DNA of 64,000 bases from JAFGJQ01 sp964495075 (GTDB lineage Bacteria; Planctomycetota; Phycisphaerae; UBA1845). The notes below the pieces were generated by a model, which did no database searches, had not been told where the DNA came from, and saw only the letters and a list, made by a program, of their open reading frames with translations. The position numbers and the translations under genes are program-made. The stretch covers positions 1-64,000 of the forward strand of contig CAZBUJ010000014.1 in NCBI GenBank assembly GCA_964495075.1. The letters are read 5' to 3'. This document shows positions 41,716-50,897 of this stretch, piece by piece (position 1 is the stretch's first letter; each line of letters begins with the position of its first letter).

Positions 41716-42759
41716 TCAGCCGGCCACTTTGGTCCGCCGCGCCGCGATGTCCCGGGCGATCTCCAGGCCGATCGTGTGCCCGCACTTCTGCAACGCCGTC
41801 TTGGCCGCGATGTTCTCCGAGAGATCGACGGCTCGCTCCGTGGCTCGCGCCGCGAGAATGACGCTGACCGTCTTGCGGTCGACGACCTTGACCTCCGCCC
41901 GCGCGGTGCCCGACACGAGGCCCTGGTACCGGCCCGCCGTTTCACTGAAGGCCTCGCCGACCACGACCAGATCGATCTTCTGCAACGCCGCCGGCCACGT
42001 CCCCGAACCGGTCCCTGCGTCGCGAACGACTGCTTTGGCCGCCGCCTCGTCGACCGCCGCTACCTCACATCCAATCTTGGCCAGGATCCGCGCAATCTCC
42101 GTCTCCGCGGCCGGGTCGGGGATCCGGTGCGAGAGATGTTCCTCGGGCACGACCACCGCCACCCGCGGGAGCGGCTTGCCTCGCAACTGGTCGGCCAGCC
42201 GCTGAATCGGATCGGGCAGTGCCCCGCGGCCAGGCACGAGGGATGCCGCCTCGCGCTCCAGGCAGGCGGTCAGTTCCTCCATTGAGCGATCCAGAATCGC
42301 CGACAGGTCTTCGCTCATCTTACCACGGGCAATCGCGCCCGTGATCTGGCCGGTTTCGACGCCCACCAGTTTCATCGTCACGTACAGCTCGTCTCCGACA
42401 GGGAAGACCTTGCCGAACACCATGATCTGGGCGCCGAGCAGCTTGCCCACTTCGGCGGCCTGCTCCTGGTCGGTCAGACCGCGCAGCTTGAGCTTGTGCT
42501 CGTCGAGGATCTCGGTCAGTCGGCTCCGGTCGACCACGGTCACGGCATCCACCATGCTCAGCCGGATCGTCAGGATCTCCGCGATCTGTTGACCGAACTC
42601 CGGATTGCCCGGGGCCTTCGACTCGAAGTCCATGACGGCCACGGTCACCGTGCTCGGCTGAGTCGCGGGGACTTCACCGGACACGCGGCCCGCCAGCGTT
42701 CCGAGGGCCAGAACCACCAGCGTCGTGATCTGCAAACAGGTTCGCTTTTTCATGATCAT
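41716..42759 (-). CDS. CsgG-like secreted protein
   Basis: A 347-aa protein; ATG 42759 is chosen because AAGGA lies 7 nt upstream. Signal peptide residues ~1-28. Residues ~38-190 match the CsgG/curli-assembly type fold: STVTVAVMDFESKAPGNPEF, AEILTIRLSMVDAVTVVDRS, LGAQIMVFGKVFPVGDELYV and TGQITGAIARGKMSEDLSAI. The C-terminal ~150 residues form a second, similar alpha/beta unit (RVAVVVPEEHLSHRIPDPAA; IDLVVVGEAFSETAGRYQGL). There is no lipobox, unlike true CsgG. It starts 2 nt after the preceding stop codon, so translational coupling is expected. Confidence 0.75.
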   Translation of the reverse strand: MIMKKRTCLQITTLVVLALGTLAGRVSGEVPATQPSTVTVAVMDFESKAPGNPEFGQQIAEILTIRLSMVDAVTVVDRSRLTEILDEHKLKLRGLTDQEQAAEVGKLLGAQIMVFGKVFPVGDELYVTMKLVGVETGQITGAIARGKMSEDLSAILDRSMEELTACLEREAASLVPGRGALPDPIQRLADQLRGKPLPRVAVVVPEEHLSHRIPDPAAETEIARILAKIGCEVAAVDEAAAKAVVRDAGTGSGTWPAALQKIDLVVVGEAFSETAGRYQGLVSGTARAEVKVVDRKTVSVILAARATERAVDLSENIAAKTALQKCGHTIGLEIARDIAARRTKVAG

Positions 42760-42761
42760 GC

Positions 42762-43760
42762 TCACTTCCTTAAACCTCGCGGCCCGGGTTCCTGATGCGC
42801 GGACAATGCCGCGGACTGCAGCATACGATCCAGCACGTACAAACCCGCCGGCGAGGTGGCCACGTCACGACATTGATGGAGGCAGCAGACCCACAGCGCT
42901 CCCGCGCCGATCTTCAGGCGAGCCGCGAGTGCCCGAGGCGGCGACCCGATCGAGAGCAGGGGCTTGAACCGGTCAGGTTCCACCGACTCGCTTGCAGGCT
43001 CGACGATCCACATGGCGTCCGTCCCGTCCGGCACGGGGATCCAGACGGTCCCGAACTCGGGTATGGAGACCGCAATATCCTCCGGCTCTATGACGATCCT
43101 CCGGGTGTGCTGAAAGCCGGCCATCTCCCACGCCCGATCCTGCGGGAGCAGCACGATCTGAAGTCCGTCTCGAAGACGGCCCTCGAGACTGGCCAGCAGG
43201 TCGCCAAGCCCGCACCCCGAGAGACCGGACCCGACGATCAGGACGTTGCCTTCAAAGTAGTCGAGCGCGTGTCGCTGATCCAGGGGCACATAAGCCACTT
43301 CCGAGCGGTCGAGCAGGGCCCGCAGCCCATCCCGGCCGCCGTAAACCGCGACGTCCAGCCCTTTCAACCACCGCCGGGTCGCCGCGGTGACGTGCGGCGT
43401 GATGACGACGACCTCGCATCGCGCCACTCGATACAGTAACTCATCCGTACCGGCGTACAGGGAAACGGTCATCCCGGTCGGTTCGTCAACGTCGGGCACG
43501 TCGATCGGACAACACCCGGCTCGATCGCGGTCTACGCGGCCGTCCGCCAGAAGCAACCCCGCCTGGTCGAGCGTCCACCAGCAATCCCCGACAGCGACGG
43601 CGGCGGGGTCCAGCGCGATCGTCGGGTGCCCCCCGCCGAAGAGCAGGGTCGGACACGCCGGCCAAGGCTCGTCCGCGTCGTCCGCCGCCATGTGGCCGGG
43701 AAGGCACCAGGCGAAGGTGATCAGACAGGCTGGCCAGGATTGTTGTCGTCGCGTTCCCAT
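42762..43760 (-). CDS. Secreted hypothetical protein in the ECF operon
   Basis: A 332-aa protein with a signal peptide (ACLITFAWCLPGHMA). The mature part is mixed alpha/beta with no recognised family: LLYRVARCEVVVITPHVTAA, EGNVLIVGSGLSGCGLGDLL and HTRRIVIEPEDIAVSIPEFG. The central segment resembles a glutamine-amidotransferase or flavodoxin-like envelope module (BatA/DUF4159-like), but that is only an impression. Its first 40 nt overlap the end of the anti-sigma gene and no ribosome binding site is visible, so it should be translated by coupling. Confidence 0.6.
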   Translation of the reverse strand: MGTRRQQSWPACLITFAWCLPGHMAADDADEPWPACPTLLFGGGHPTIALDPAAVAVGDCWWTLDQAGLLLADGRVDRDRAGCCPIDVPDVDEPTGMTVSLYAGTDELLYRVARCEVVVITPHVTAATRRWLKGLDVAVYGGRDGLRALLDRSEVAYVPLDQRHALDYFEGNVLIVGSGLSGCGLGDLLASLEGRLRDGLQIVLLPQDRAWEMAGFQHTRRIVIEPEDIAVSIPEFGTVWIPVPDGTDAMWIVEPASESVEPDRFKPLLSIGSPPRALAARLKIGAGALWVCCLHQCRDVATSPAGLYVLDRMLQSAALSAHQEPGPRGLRK

Positions 43761-44605
43761 TGTGCGGACACCGTTACGTGGCGGATGCCGGCGGCCGTGT
43801 TGATCGCCCCCAGTGGCTGGCTTTCGCCCGGACGAAGGAGAAGGGTCCCCATTAACTCGCCGGCGGCGGTCACGTCAGCTTCGTACGTGCTGGAGGCCTG
43901 AAGGTGCACGCGCACCAGCACCATCCCGTTTGAAGTTTTCCGGGGCGTGGCTTCATACTCGACCACCAGGGTGTCGCCGACGGTATTGCGAAAGGCTGAT
44001 GTGACGCCCCATCGCGTGACCACGTCGGTGGTCAGTTCGGGGTGGTCCGCGCCGTCCGTCATGGCGATCCGAATGACCGCCGCGTTCGTCCCCCTCGACG
44101 CGTTCGCGCCCGGGCGGTCGGTGAGCCCCAGGTGCACGCGGCTGCCGGTGAGCGCGACCCACTCGGCGTGCCCTTCGTAGTACGACCTCACCTCGTCGAA
44201 CATGGCCAGCGAGGCCGTCGCCTCTTCCGCCGTCAGTGTCTTCGGAGGCGCCAGTACGGTGGCCGCCAACTGGTGCCGAAGGCGATGGACCTCGTCGCGC
44301 AGGCTTGCCGCGTGGTAGAGGCTGGCGACGGTGGCCAGGGTGAGACAGGCGGCCAGAGCCCAGGCGAACGGGCTGCGTACCCGGCGCCGGGCTGACGTGG
44401 CCGCCGCGATTCGGGACCGAACGCTCGCCCACCCGCGGGGCGGGTCGGCATCCGGGGCACACGCGCGCAGCCCATCGAACACCCGTCGAAAGTTCTCCAT
44501 GTCGGCGGAGTTTGGGGCATGCGGCTCGATGTCGGCCCGAATCTGCCGCCACAGTTCGGCATCGCCCGTTCGCTCCGGAGTCCTGTTATCGGCGTGGTCA
44601 GCCAT
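43721..44605 (-). CDS. Single-span anti-sigma-like regulator
   Basis: A 294-aa protein whose start overlaps the ECF gene stop by 8 nt, the classic sigma/anti-sigma layout. The N-terminal ~80 residues are cytoplasmic and helical (ELWRQIRADIEPHAPNSADM; FRRVFDGLRACAPDADPPRG), followed by one TM helix (~83-105) and an extracytoplasmic beta-rich domain. No HxxxCxxC zinc finger is present, so binding must differ from ZAS-type anti-sigmas. It probably holds the ECF sigma factor at the membrane until an envelope signal releases it. Confidence 0.7.
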   Translation of the reverse strand: MADHADNRTPERTGDAELWRQIRADIEPHAPNSADMENFRRVFDGLRACAPDADPPRGWASVRSRIAAATSARRRVRSPFAWALAACLTLATVASLYHAASLRDEVHRLRHQLAATVLAPPKTLTAEEATASLAMFDEVRSYYEGHAEWVALTGSRVHLGLTDRPGANASRGTNAAVIRIAMTDGADHPELTTDVVTRWGVTSAFRNTVGDTLVVEYEATPRKTSNGMVLVRVHLQASSTYEADVTAAGELMGTLLLRPGESQPLGAINTAAGIRHVTVSAQWERDDNNPGQPV

Positions 44606-45128
44606 GACGGCCTCCCGTGTCTCGCATTTCTGGATGATGCCCGGACAGGATCGACTGCAGGGCGAAAAGCCCGTCGGCCAACCGCCGGGAAGCCGATGCT
44701 TCCGAGATGCCGAGCAGGCAGGCCACCGCGGCGTTTGTCATGCCTTGCATGACCCGAAACACAACCACTGCCCGTGTGTCCTCCGGCAGTCTGGCCAACG
44801 CGGCCCAGACCCGGTCGCGGGTGACGTCCGCGTCCGAGGGCGTGTCGACGTCTCGCACCGGCCGCTGTCCTTCCAGCTCTTCGTCGGACACGAGCCTCAC
44901 CTTCCGGCGTGACCGAATAGCATCGACTACCGTGTTGCGAGCGACACGGTACAACCACGGAACGATGCGGTCCGGTTCCCGATCCGCCTGGCGATTCCGC
45001 CAGGCCTTTACGAAGACCTCCTGGCAGACGTTCTCGGCGGCATCGTGATCGCGCAGGCTGCCGTAAGCGAACCGATAGATCGATCGGTAGTGCTCGTCTA
45101 CCAGCGCGTCGAACGACGCGGCGTCCAT
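44598..45128 (-). CDS. ECF sigma factor
   Basis: A 176-aa sigma-70 family protein of the ECF group. ATG 45128 is chosen because region 2 begins right after it; the frame extends to 45206. Region 2: FDALVDEHYRSIYRFAYGSL, AAENVCQEVFVKAWRNRQ, PWLYRVARNTVVDAIRSRRK. Region 4: LPEDTRAVVVFRVMQGMTNA, then the HTH VACLLGISEASASRRLADGL. It is the first gene of a six-gene minus-strand operon and most likely controls its own operon with the adjacent anti-sigma. Confidence 0.9.
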   Translation of the reverse strand: MDAASFDALVDEHYRSIYRFAYGSLRDHDAAENVCQEVFVKAWRNRQADREPDRIVPWLYRVARNTVVDAIRSRRKVRLVSDEELEGQRPVRDVDTPSDADVTRDRVWAALARLPEDTRAVVVFRVMQGMTNAAVACLLGISEASASRRLADGLFALQSILSGHHPEMRDTGGRHG

Positions 45129-45906
45129 CGAGTCCCCAGGCGGCGTTCTGATGGCTCGGGTCCTCCGTCGTGAAGTCGGGCGTTCGCCCGCTGAGGCGTT
45201 CATCATACGAGACGGGCGAGCGGCGTTTCGTTTTCATATTCTGACCGGCCGAAAGGTGCATGGCCAGCCCGAGGAGTTCATAATTCCTTCCATACAAAGC
45301 CGTTATCGAAAGAAGCCCGGAGCGGCCTCGGCGAGGGTCATGGACCGCCGGAGCCCGACCGGGCAGCCGCGGAAACAGACCCGATCCCGATCAGCTTCCG
45401 TGTTTATCGGAGCGCAGCGCAATCGACTTGCTGCCGCAGAGCACTCCGCCGATCGGCCACGAAGGGCGGGCACGCATGACCTCCGGCGGCGGGGCAATGC
45501 AACTCCGTGCCGTTGATGGTCAATCCCCGTTCACGCTTTCGCCGAGGGCGATTTGCGCCCGCCCCGTCCGATCAGTGTAGCCGGGCCCGTGTTAGGACCG
45601 ACCCGGGCATTCAACCGCGCGACCAGAATCGGCACGGCCTGCTCCCTTATCCGTAAAGCGACAGTAGTGATTCCTCAAAGACGCTTTGCGCGAGCAACCT
45701 ACGTGGAATCGGACACAGATGAAAACGGATCCTGACGTGCTCGTCAGGTACAATGGAGGGCCGCCCAGGGCCGGGTAGCGCCGACGGTCCTGTGCTGCCC
45801 TTCTGTGCCGTGAACACAGGGTCCGACGCACCGGTTACCCCCCGGATCGACCAGGCACCGAGTTACTTGTGCGCCGATTTGACAGCGACCAATAGGAGGT
45901 TCCGTA
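45129..45906. other. Intergenic region between divergent operons
   Basis: About 780 nt between the ECF gene start and the beta-helix gene. It must hold promoters for both. No gene is supported; frames are short and lack motifs. An AGGAGG site precedes the plus-strand gene. Confidence 0.45.
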
Positions 45907-48900
45907 ATGAAGTCAGTACAGTCAATCGCGTGGGTGGTCGCGATTGCGATCGGCCTGACGGGGAGCGTCAGCGCGGACACGCTCTACGTGGACGATGACG
46001 CCCCGGCGGGCGGCGACGGCCTGAATTGGGCCACGGCTTACAGACACTTGCAGGACGCGCTGTACACCGCCAGCGTCGATCCTACGATCAATGAGATCCA
46101 TGTCGCCGGGGGTACATACACGCCGGACCAGGACGAAGCCGGGATCGTGGTGGCCGGTGACCCGCACGCCACGTTTCAACTCACGAATGACGTAACTGTC
46201 GGGGGCGGATACGCTGGCATTGGCAGCCCCGACCCTGACGCTCGGGACATTGACGTATACGCCAGCGAATTGAGCGGCGACCTGGCGGGCGATGACGGAC
46301 CCGTATTCCTGGAAGAGTTCGCGATGTGCGTACGAGGTCCCGGTCTGCCTGTGCCCTCGGGGTGCGAACCAGCCGATCAGGATTCGGACGGCGACGTGGA
46401 CTGGTCCGACCTTCCATTGCTGCTGGTCAACATGAACTACAGCGAGAACAGCGCACATGTGATTACCGCGAGTGACACCGCGGACACGGCGGTCCTCGAC
46501 GGGTTCACGATTCGGGGAGGTTTCGCACACGCGTCGAACGGGACGGACAAAGGCGGTGGCCTGTACAGTCAGGACGGGAGCGCGACGCTGATCAACTGCG
46601 GATTCACCGGGAATTGCGCGTCCCGCGTGGGCGGCGGGGCGTACTGTGTCGGCCGGGACGGTGGCGAACCCAGGTTCGTCTCATGTGCGTTCACGTGGAA
46701 TCTTGCCGGAGACCACGACCATCCGTCCGGCAGCGGCGGGGGCATGTTCATTTCTTCAACGGATTCTGGTACGACGCTGACGGATTGCACGTTCGTGGCC
46801 AACGCAACACCTGGGACGGCGGGCGGCTTGTTGTATGCGGGTGGTTCGGGGACCATCGCGGGTTGTCATTTCATCGACAACCGGGCCGAGGTGGGTGCGG
46901 GAGTCTGGACAACCGGCGAAGCGGAGACCATCTTCACGGACTGCGTTTTTGAAGACAACACCGCCGCGGATTTCGGGGGTGGCCTAGCCGTCCGGTGGGA
47001 CGGCAGTCTGACATTCAACAACTGTCTGTTCGATGCGAATGAGGCCCGGCGCGGTGGCGCTGTCTACGGCGATGAGGAAGATATCGAATGTTCTTTCGTC
47101 GATTGTGTCTTCCGTGATAACATCGCCACGGAAGAGGGCGGAGGCGTTTACATCGATCAGAGCGAGGTGTCATTTGATAATTGCCTCATGGTCGGAAACT
47201 GGGGTATGACCACGGGCGGGGCGTTCTACGTGGATGGCGATCACGACCATCCGATGCCGGTGTTCAGAAACTGTACCATTACGGAGAATCGCTCGGCTCA
47301 GCGCGATCCGGCGGGTGCCGGTATCGGTGGGACGGATCTGGCCGATTTCGTGATCAGGAACTGCATCGTATGGAACAATCGAAACGGGACCGGCTCCACC
47401 TTGGCGGCACAGATCCAGGGCTCGTCGGTCGATGTCGCGTATTCGTGTGTGCAAGGCTGGAACGGCAGCTACGGCGGAATCGGCATGATCGGCGATGATC
47501 CACTGTTTGTGGGTCCGGATGCCGAGGACTACCGCCTCGCGGCATCATCGCCAAGCGTGAACAGGGGATCCAATTACGTCCCGGATCTCCCCGACCATGA
47601 CCTGGACGGGGCGCCCCGAATCCGGCAATGTCGCGTGGATATGGGGGCCTACGAATCGGATCATGTCCCGGGAACGTTCCTGGACTGCAACGAGAATGGC
47701 GTCGACGATGATTGCGACGTCTACAACGGGACGAGTCCAGACTGTAACCACAATCACGTTCCAGACGAGTGTGACGTGCTGAGCGGCTCCAGCCCGGACT
47801 GCAACGACAATAACATCCCGGACGAGTGTGACATCGCCGACGGCACCACGCCGGACTGCAACCTCAATCTTGTGCCTGATGAATGCGACATTGAAGCAGG
47901 CACCAGCGACGACTGCAACGGCAACGGCGTACCCGACGAGTGCGACATCGCCGACGGCACGAGCCCCGACTGCAACCTGAACGGAACCCCGGACGAGTGT
48001 GACATTGACACGGGCACCAGTGGCGACTGCGACGGCAACGGTGTGCCTGACGAGTGCGACCCGGACTGCAACGGCAACCACGTTCCCGATGCGTGCGATT
48101 TGACCGACGGCGTCAGCCAGGACGAGGACGGCAGTGGTGTGCCCGACGAATGCGAGTCCGCGATCCTGTACGTCAATGCCCGCGCGACTGGAGGGAATTA
48201 CGGTACGAGCTGGCAAGACGCCTTCCGTGACTTGCAGAGAGCAATCGCGGTCGGGGCGGTGCCGGAGAACGCACTCGAGGAAATCTGGGTGGCGTCCGGC
48301 ACATATCGACCGGATCGCGGGACCGGCAATCGCTACCACAAGTTCCATCTCTACGACGGCGTCGATCTGTACGGAGGCTTTGCCGGCGATGAGTCGGAGC
48401 GAAATGAACGCGATCCGGCAGCCCAGGTTTGTATTCTGAGCGGTGACATTGGAGCGCGCGGCGACGATGGGGACAACTCGTATCACGTTGTCTGGGCGAG
48501 CGACGCAGGCGCAGGAACTGTCCTCGACGGGTTCGTCATCACGGGAGGCCGGGCCGACGGTTCCGAGCCGTACGATCGGGGTGCCGGGATCTACAACAAC
48601 GGCGGGAGCGTAGCGGTTCGCAACTGCACGGTGGCCGACAACCGCGCCTGGGCGGGTGGCGGAATGTGGAACGGCAACGGGGCGAGCCCGACGATCGCCA
48701 CCTGCCTGTTCACGCGAAACACGTCCGACCCCTGGGCCGGCGGGGCGATCAACAGCAACAACAGCACCCCGACGGTCATCGGCTGCACGGTTGCCGACAA
48801 TCACGCGGTGTCCGCCGCGAACGGCGGAGGGTTGTTCAACCCCGGCGGTACGGAGATCACCCTTGCGAACTGCATCTTCTGGAGCAATACAGCCGTTGGC

Positions 48901-49383
48901 AGCGCCCACGAGGGGGCCCAGATCGGCCTTGGCACGATCACGATCGACTATTGCTGTGTACAGGGTTGGACGGGTGACCACGGCGGTCTCGGCAACATCG
49001 GCGCCGACCCGCTGTTCCTTGACCCCAACGGGCCCGACGGAGACCCGGACACCTGGGAAGACAACAACTACCGTCTGCCATTCGCCTCGCCTTCCGTCAA
49101 CACCGGCGACCCGGCGTTTGACCCGACCTCGCGCGACACTGATCTCGACGGCGGCCCCCGCGTGCGCTGCGGCCGGATCGACATGGGGGCGTACGAATAC
49201 GGCCTCGGCGACCACAACTGCGATGGTGTCGTCGACCTGGCTGACTACGCCGCCTGGGACGGGTGCTTCACCGGCCCGGAAGCCGAACCCTACGATGACG
49301 GCTGCAAGGCCTTTGATGCCGACTACGACTCCGACATCGACCTTCACGACTTCGCAGCGTTCCAATGGATCTTCGGTCCGTGA
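45907..49383 (+). CDS. Giant secreted beta-helix protein with calcium-type repeats and dockerin-like ends
   Basis: An 1158-aa protein; AGGAGG precedes the start by ~7 nt. Signal peptide 1-23. It contains two homologous right-handed beta-helix halves, each starting LYV(D/N)...G-x-W-A-x-x-LQ and ending in the DLDG-x-PR-x-R...DMGAYE motif of choice-of-anchor Q proteins (about 25-590 and 755-1095). Between them, ~592-750 carry nine tandem 19-residue repeats of the form DCNxNGVPDECDIADGTSP, Asp-rich and probably calcium-binding. The C terminus (1098-1158; CDGVVDLADYAAWDGCFTGP) is dockerin-like. A similar EF-hand-like block (CVRGPGLPVPSGCEPADQDS then DGDVDWSDL) is inserted inside the first helix at ~135-175. 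The likely role is adhesion or polysaccharide binding at the surface. Confidence 0.88.
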   Translation: MKSVQSIAWVVAIAIGLTGSVSADTLYVDDDAPAGGDGLNWATAYRHLQDALYTASVDPTINEIHVAGGTYTPDQDEAGIVVAGDPHATFQLTNDVTVGGGYAGIGSPDPDARDIDVYASELSGDLAGDDGPVFLEEFAMCVRGPGLPVPSGCEPADQDSDGDVDWSDLPLLLVNMNYSENSAHVITASDTADTAVLDGFTIRGGFAHASNGTDKGGGLYSQDGSATLINCGFTGNCASRVGGGAYCVGRDGGEPRFVSCAFTWNLAGDHDHPSGSGGGMFISSTDSGTTLTDCTFVANATPGTAGGLLYAGGSGTIAGCHFIDNRAEVGAGVWTTGEAETIFTDCVFEDNTAADFGGGLAVRWDGSLTFNNCLFDANEARRGGAVYGDEEDIECSFVDCVFRDNIATEEGGGVYIDQSEVSFDNCLMVGNWGMTTGGAFYVDGDHDHPMPVFRNCTITENRSAQRDPAGAGIGGTDLADFVIRNCIVWNNRNGTGSTLAAQIQGSSVDVAYSCVQGWNGSYGGIGMIGDDPLFVGPDAEDYRLAASSPSVNRGSNYVPDLPDHDLDGAPRIRQCRVDMGAYESDHVPGTFLDCNENGVDDDCDVYNGTSPDCNHNHVPDECDVLSGSSPDCNDNNIPDECDIADGTTPDCNLNLVPDECDIEAGTSDDCNGNGVPDECDIADGTSPDCNLNGTPDECDIDTGTSGDCDGNGVPDECDPDCNGNHVPDACDLTDGVSQDEDGSGVPDECESAILYVNARATGGNYGTSWQDAFRDLQRAIAVGAVPENALEEIWVASGTYRPDRGTGNRYHKFHLYDGVDLYGGFAGDESERNERDPAAQVCILSGDIGARGDDGDNSYHVVWASDAGAGTVLDGFVITGGRADGSEPYDRGAGIYNNGGSVAVRNCTVADNRAWAGGGMWNGNGASPTIATCLFTRNTSDPWAGGAINSNNSTPTVIGCTVADNHAVSAANGGGLFNPGGTEITLANCIFWSNTAVGSAHEGAQIGLGTITIDYCCVQGWTGDHGGLGNIGADPLFLDPNGPDGDPDTWEDNNYRLPFASPSVNTGDPAFDPTSRDTDLDGGPRVRCGRIDMGAYEYGLGDHNCDGVVDLADYAAWDGCFTGPEAEPYDDGCKAFDADYDSDIDLHDFAAFQWIFGP

Positions 49384-49473
49384 CGACTCTGGCTACGCAC
49401 GGCTTTCTAGCCGCTATTCCCTTCGCGAGGTAGCGAGAGCTATGGGCGACACCAGGAGGGTCGGCTCAGGCGA

Positions 49474-50690
49474 TCAAGGGGTCTCGATAAGGTTTTGCTT
49501 GCAGCACTTGGCGCGGACACCCTGTTTGTGGCAGAGTTCCAGAAACGGAGCCACCATTCGGGCCTGGCTGATGGAGTGCGGGAGACGCCGGCTTCCACCG
49601 CGCCAGACCAGTTTTTCGCCGTCGGCACAGATCTGGTGGTGCGGCCCGATCAGGCGCACCTTGCCCAGCAGCCAGGTGGCCCCGCGCTCCACCGCCGAGA
49701 TCTTCTCGGGGACGATGAGCCGAGCCTTCGTGCTGAATCGTCCCGGGGCCTGCGGCAGATGCATGGTGATCTGCTGCATCCGCTGGTCGTACACGCGAAC
49801 CGTGTGGCTGTCCCAGCGGACCCAGACCTCCCGGCCCAGGTACTCCGGCGGCACCGAGTAGTAGGCCTTGTCCACCTCCACGTGACCGTCTCGATGGACC
49901 ACCCGCCGGGCTTCCTGGAAGACAGGGAACCGTTCGGCGGGCAACGGCAGCAACGCGGGCTTCTCGACCTCGTCGAAGGTCTTCTTGACCTGGTGACGCG
50001 TGGTGCCGTGGATCCGCGTGTCGGCCACGGTCGTCTCCCACTGGAGCAGGTGACGGTTCTGGGCCTCCAGGCTGTCGAACGTCAGGCCCTGCAGGCCGTT
50101 CCGCTGCACGTACTTCACCCCGCTTTCCACCTTCCCCTTGTGGCGAGGCGTCCGCGGCTTCGTCGGCAGGATGGCCGTGCGATAGTGCGCGCAGAAGGCC
50201 TCGATCTTCGGGTTGAGGTCGGGATCGAACCAGTCGGGCTTGAGGACGGCCGCCTTGAGATTGTCGACCACCAGCGTTCGCGGGACGCCCCCGAAGTGCC
50301 GGAAGGCGTTCTCGAGGCAGCGGATGAAGTTGTCCGTCGTTTGTCGCCAGACGACTTCACTGTAGGCCTTGCGGGAATGACTCAGGATCACCCGGAAGGC
50401 ATGGGGCCGTCTCCGTTTGCCGTCGGCTTGAACGACCGGGGCCCCCTTGCCGAAGTCCACCTGGGCCTCGGCCCCGGGCTCGCACTCCATACGCCGAAAC
50501 GGCCGGGCGGAGCGCTGGCCGAGCTTCCGCACGAACCGCCGCACACTGTGGTACTCGGCGGGGAATCCGTGATCGCGGACGAGGTCCTGCCAGATCCGCT
50601 TGGCGCTGAGTCCCTGGTCGAGCTTGGCCAGGATCCGGTCACGGAACGGCTCGCAGGCACTGGTCTGGACGCGGGCCGCCGACCCGGGCG
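49474..50690 (-). pseudogene. IS21-family IstA transposase, N-terminally truncated
   Basis: The frame encodes most of IstA: RRMECEPGAEAQVDFGKGAP (first Asp), TLVVDNLKAAVLKPDW (second Asp), PRTPRHKGKVESGVKYVQRN (Glu) and the C-terminal Mu-like barrel (AYYSVPPEYLGREVWVRWDS). Upstream it continues without a start codon as FRDRILAKLDQGLSAKRIWQ and DLVRDHGFPAEYHSVRRFV, then meets unrelated sequence near 50690. The N-terminal HTH and the partner istB are absent, so it cannot transpose alone. The longest ATG/GTG frame begins at 50544. Confidence 0.8.
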
Positions 50691-50697
50691 GCGCCGT

Positions 50698-50862
50698 GGT
50701 CCGGCAGCTTGCCGACTGCCCCGTACGAGTCGATGACGCGAGGGTCGGTGTATGCGCCTCCGGCTAAGCGATAGTCCGTGTGCCGCAGGATTTCCACGAT
50801 GGTTCGGGGTGACACTCCAGCCTGTTCCAGTTCGCTCGCCAAGATCACCCGCAAGCTGCGGA
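50698..50862 (-). pseudogene. Tyrosine recombinase C-terminal fragment
   Basis: About 55 codons (RSLRVILASELEQAGVSPRT, IVEILRHTDYRLAGGAYTDP, RVIDSYGAVGKLPD) match the end of phage/plasmid integrases, with the helix following the catalytic Arg, the H-x-D loop and the Tyr of the Y-T-D-P motif. The rest of the protein is missing. It abuts the IS21 remnant on one side and the kinase gene end (36 nt) on the other. Confidence 0.6.
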
Positions 50863-50897
50863 AGCCCGCGATGCGGCCGTCGGCCGTGCGGTGTGGC

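Noticed and set aside
47545..49365. 606-codon minus-strand frame
   Set aside because: Antisense to the beta-helix protein; its apparent repeats only mirror the sense repeats.
49398..49411. Short hairpin CGGCT/AGCCG after the beta-helix gene as a terminator
   Set aside because: Only a 5-bp stem and no T-run.
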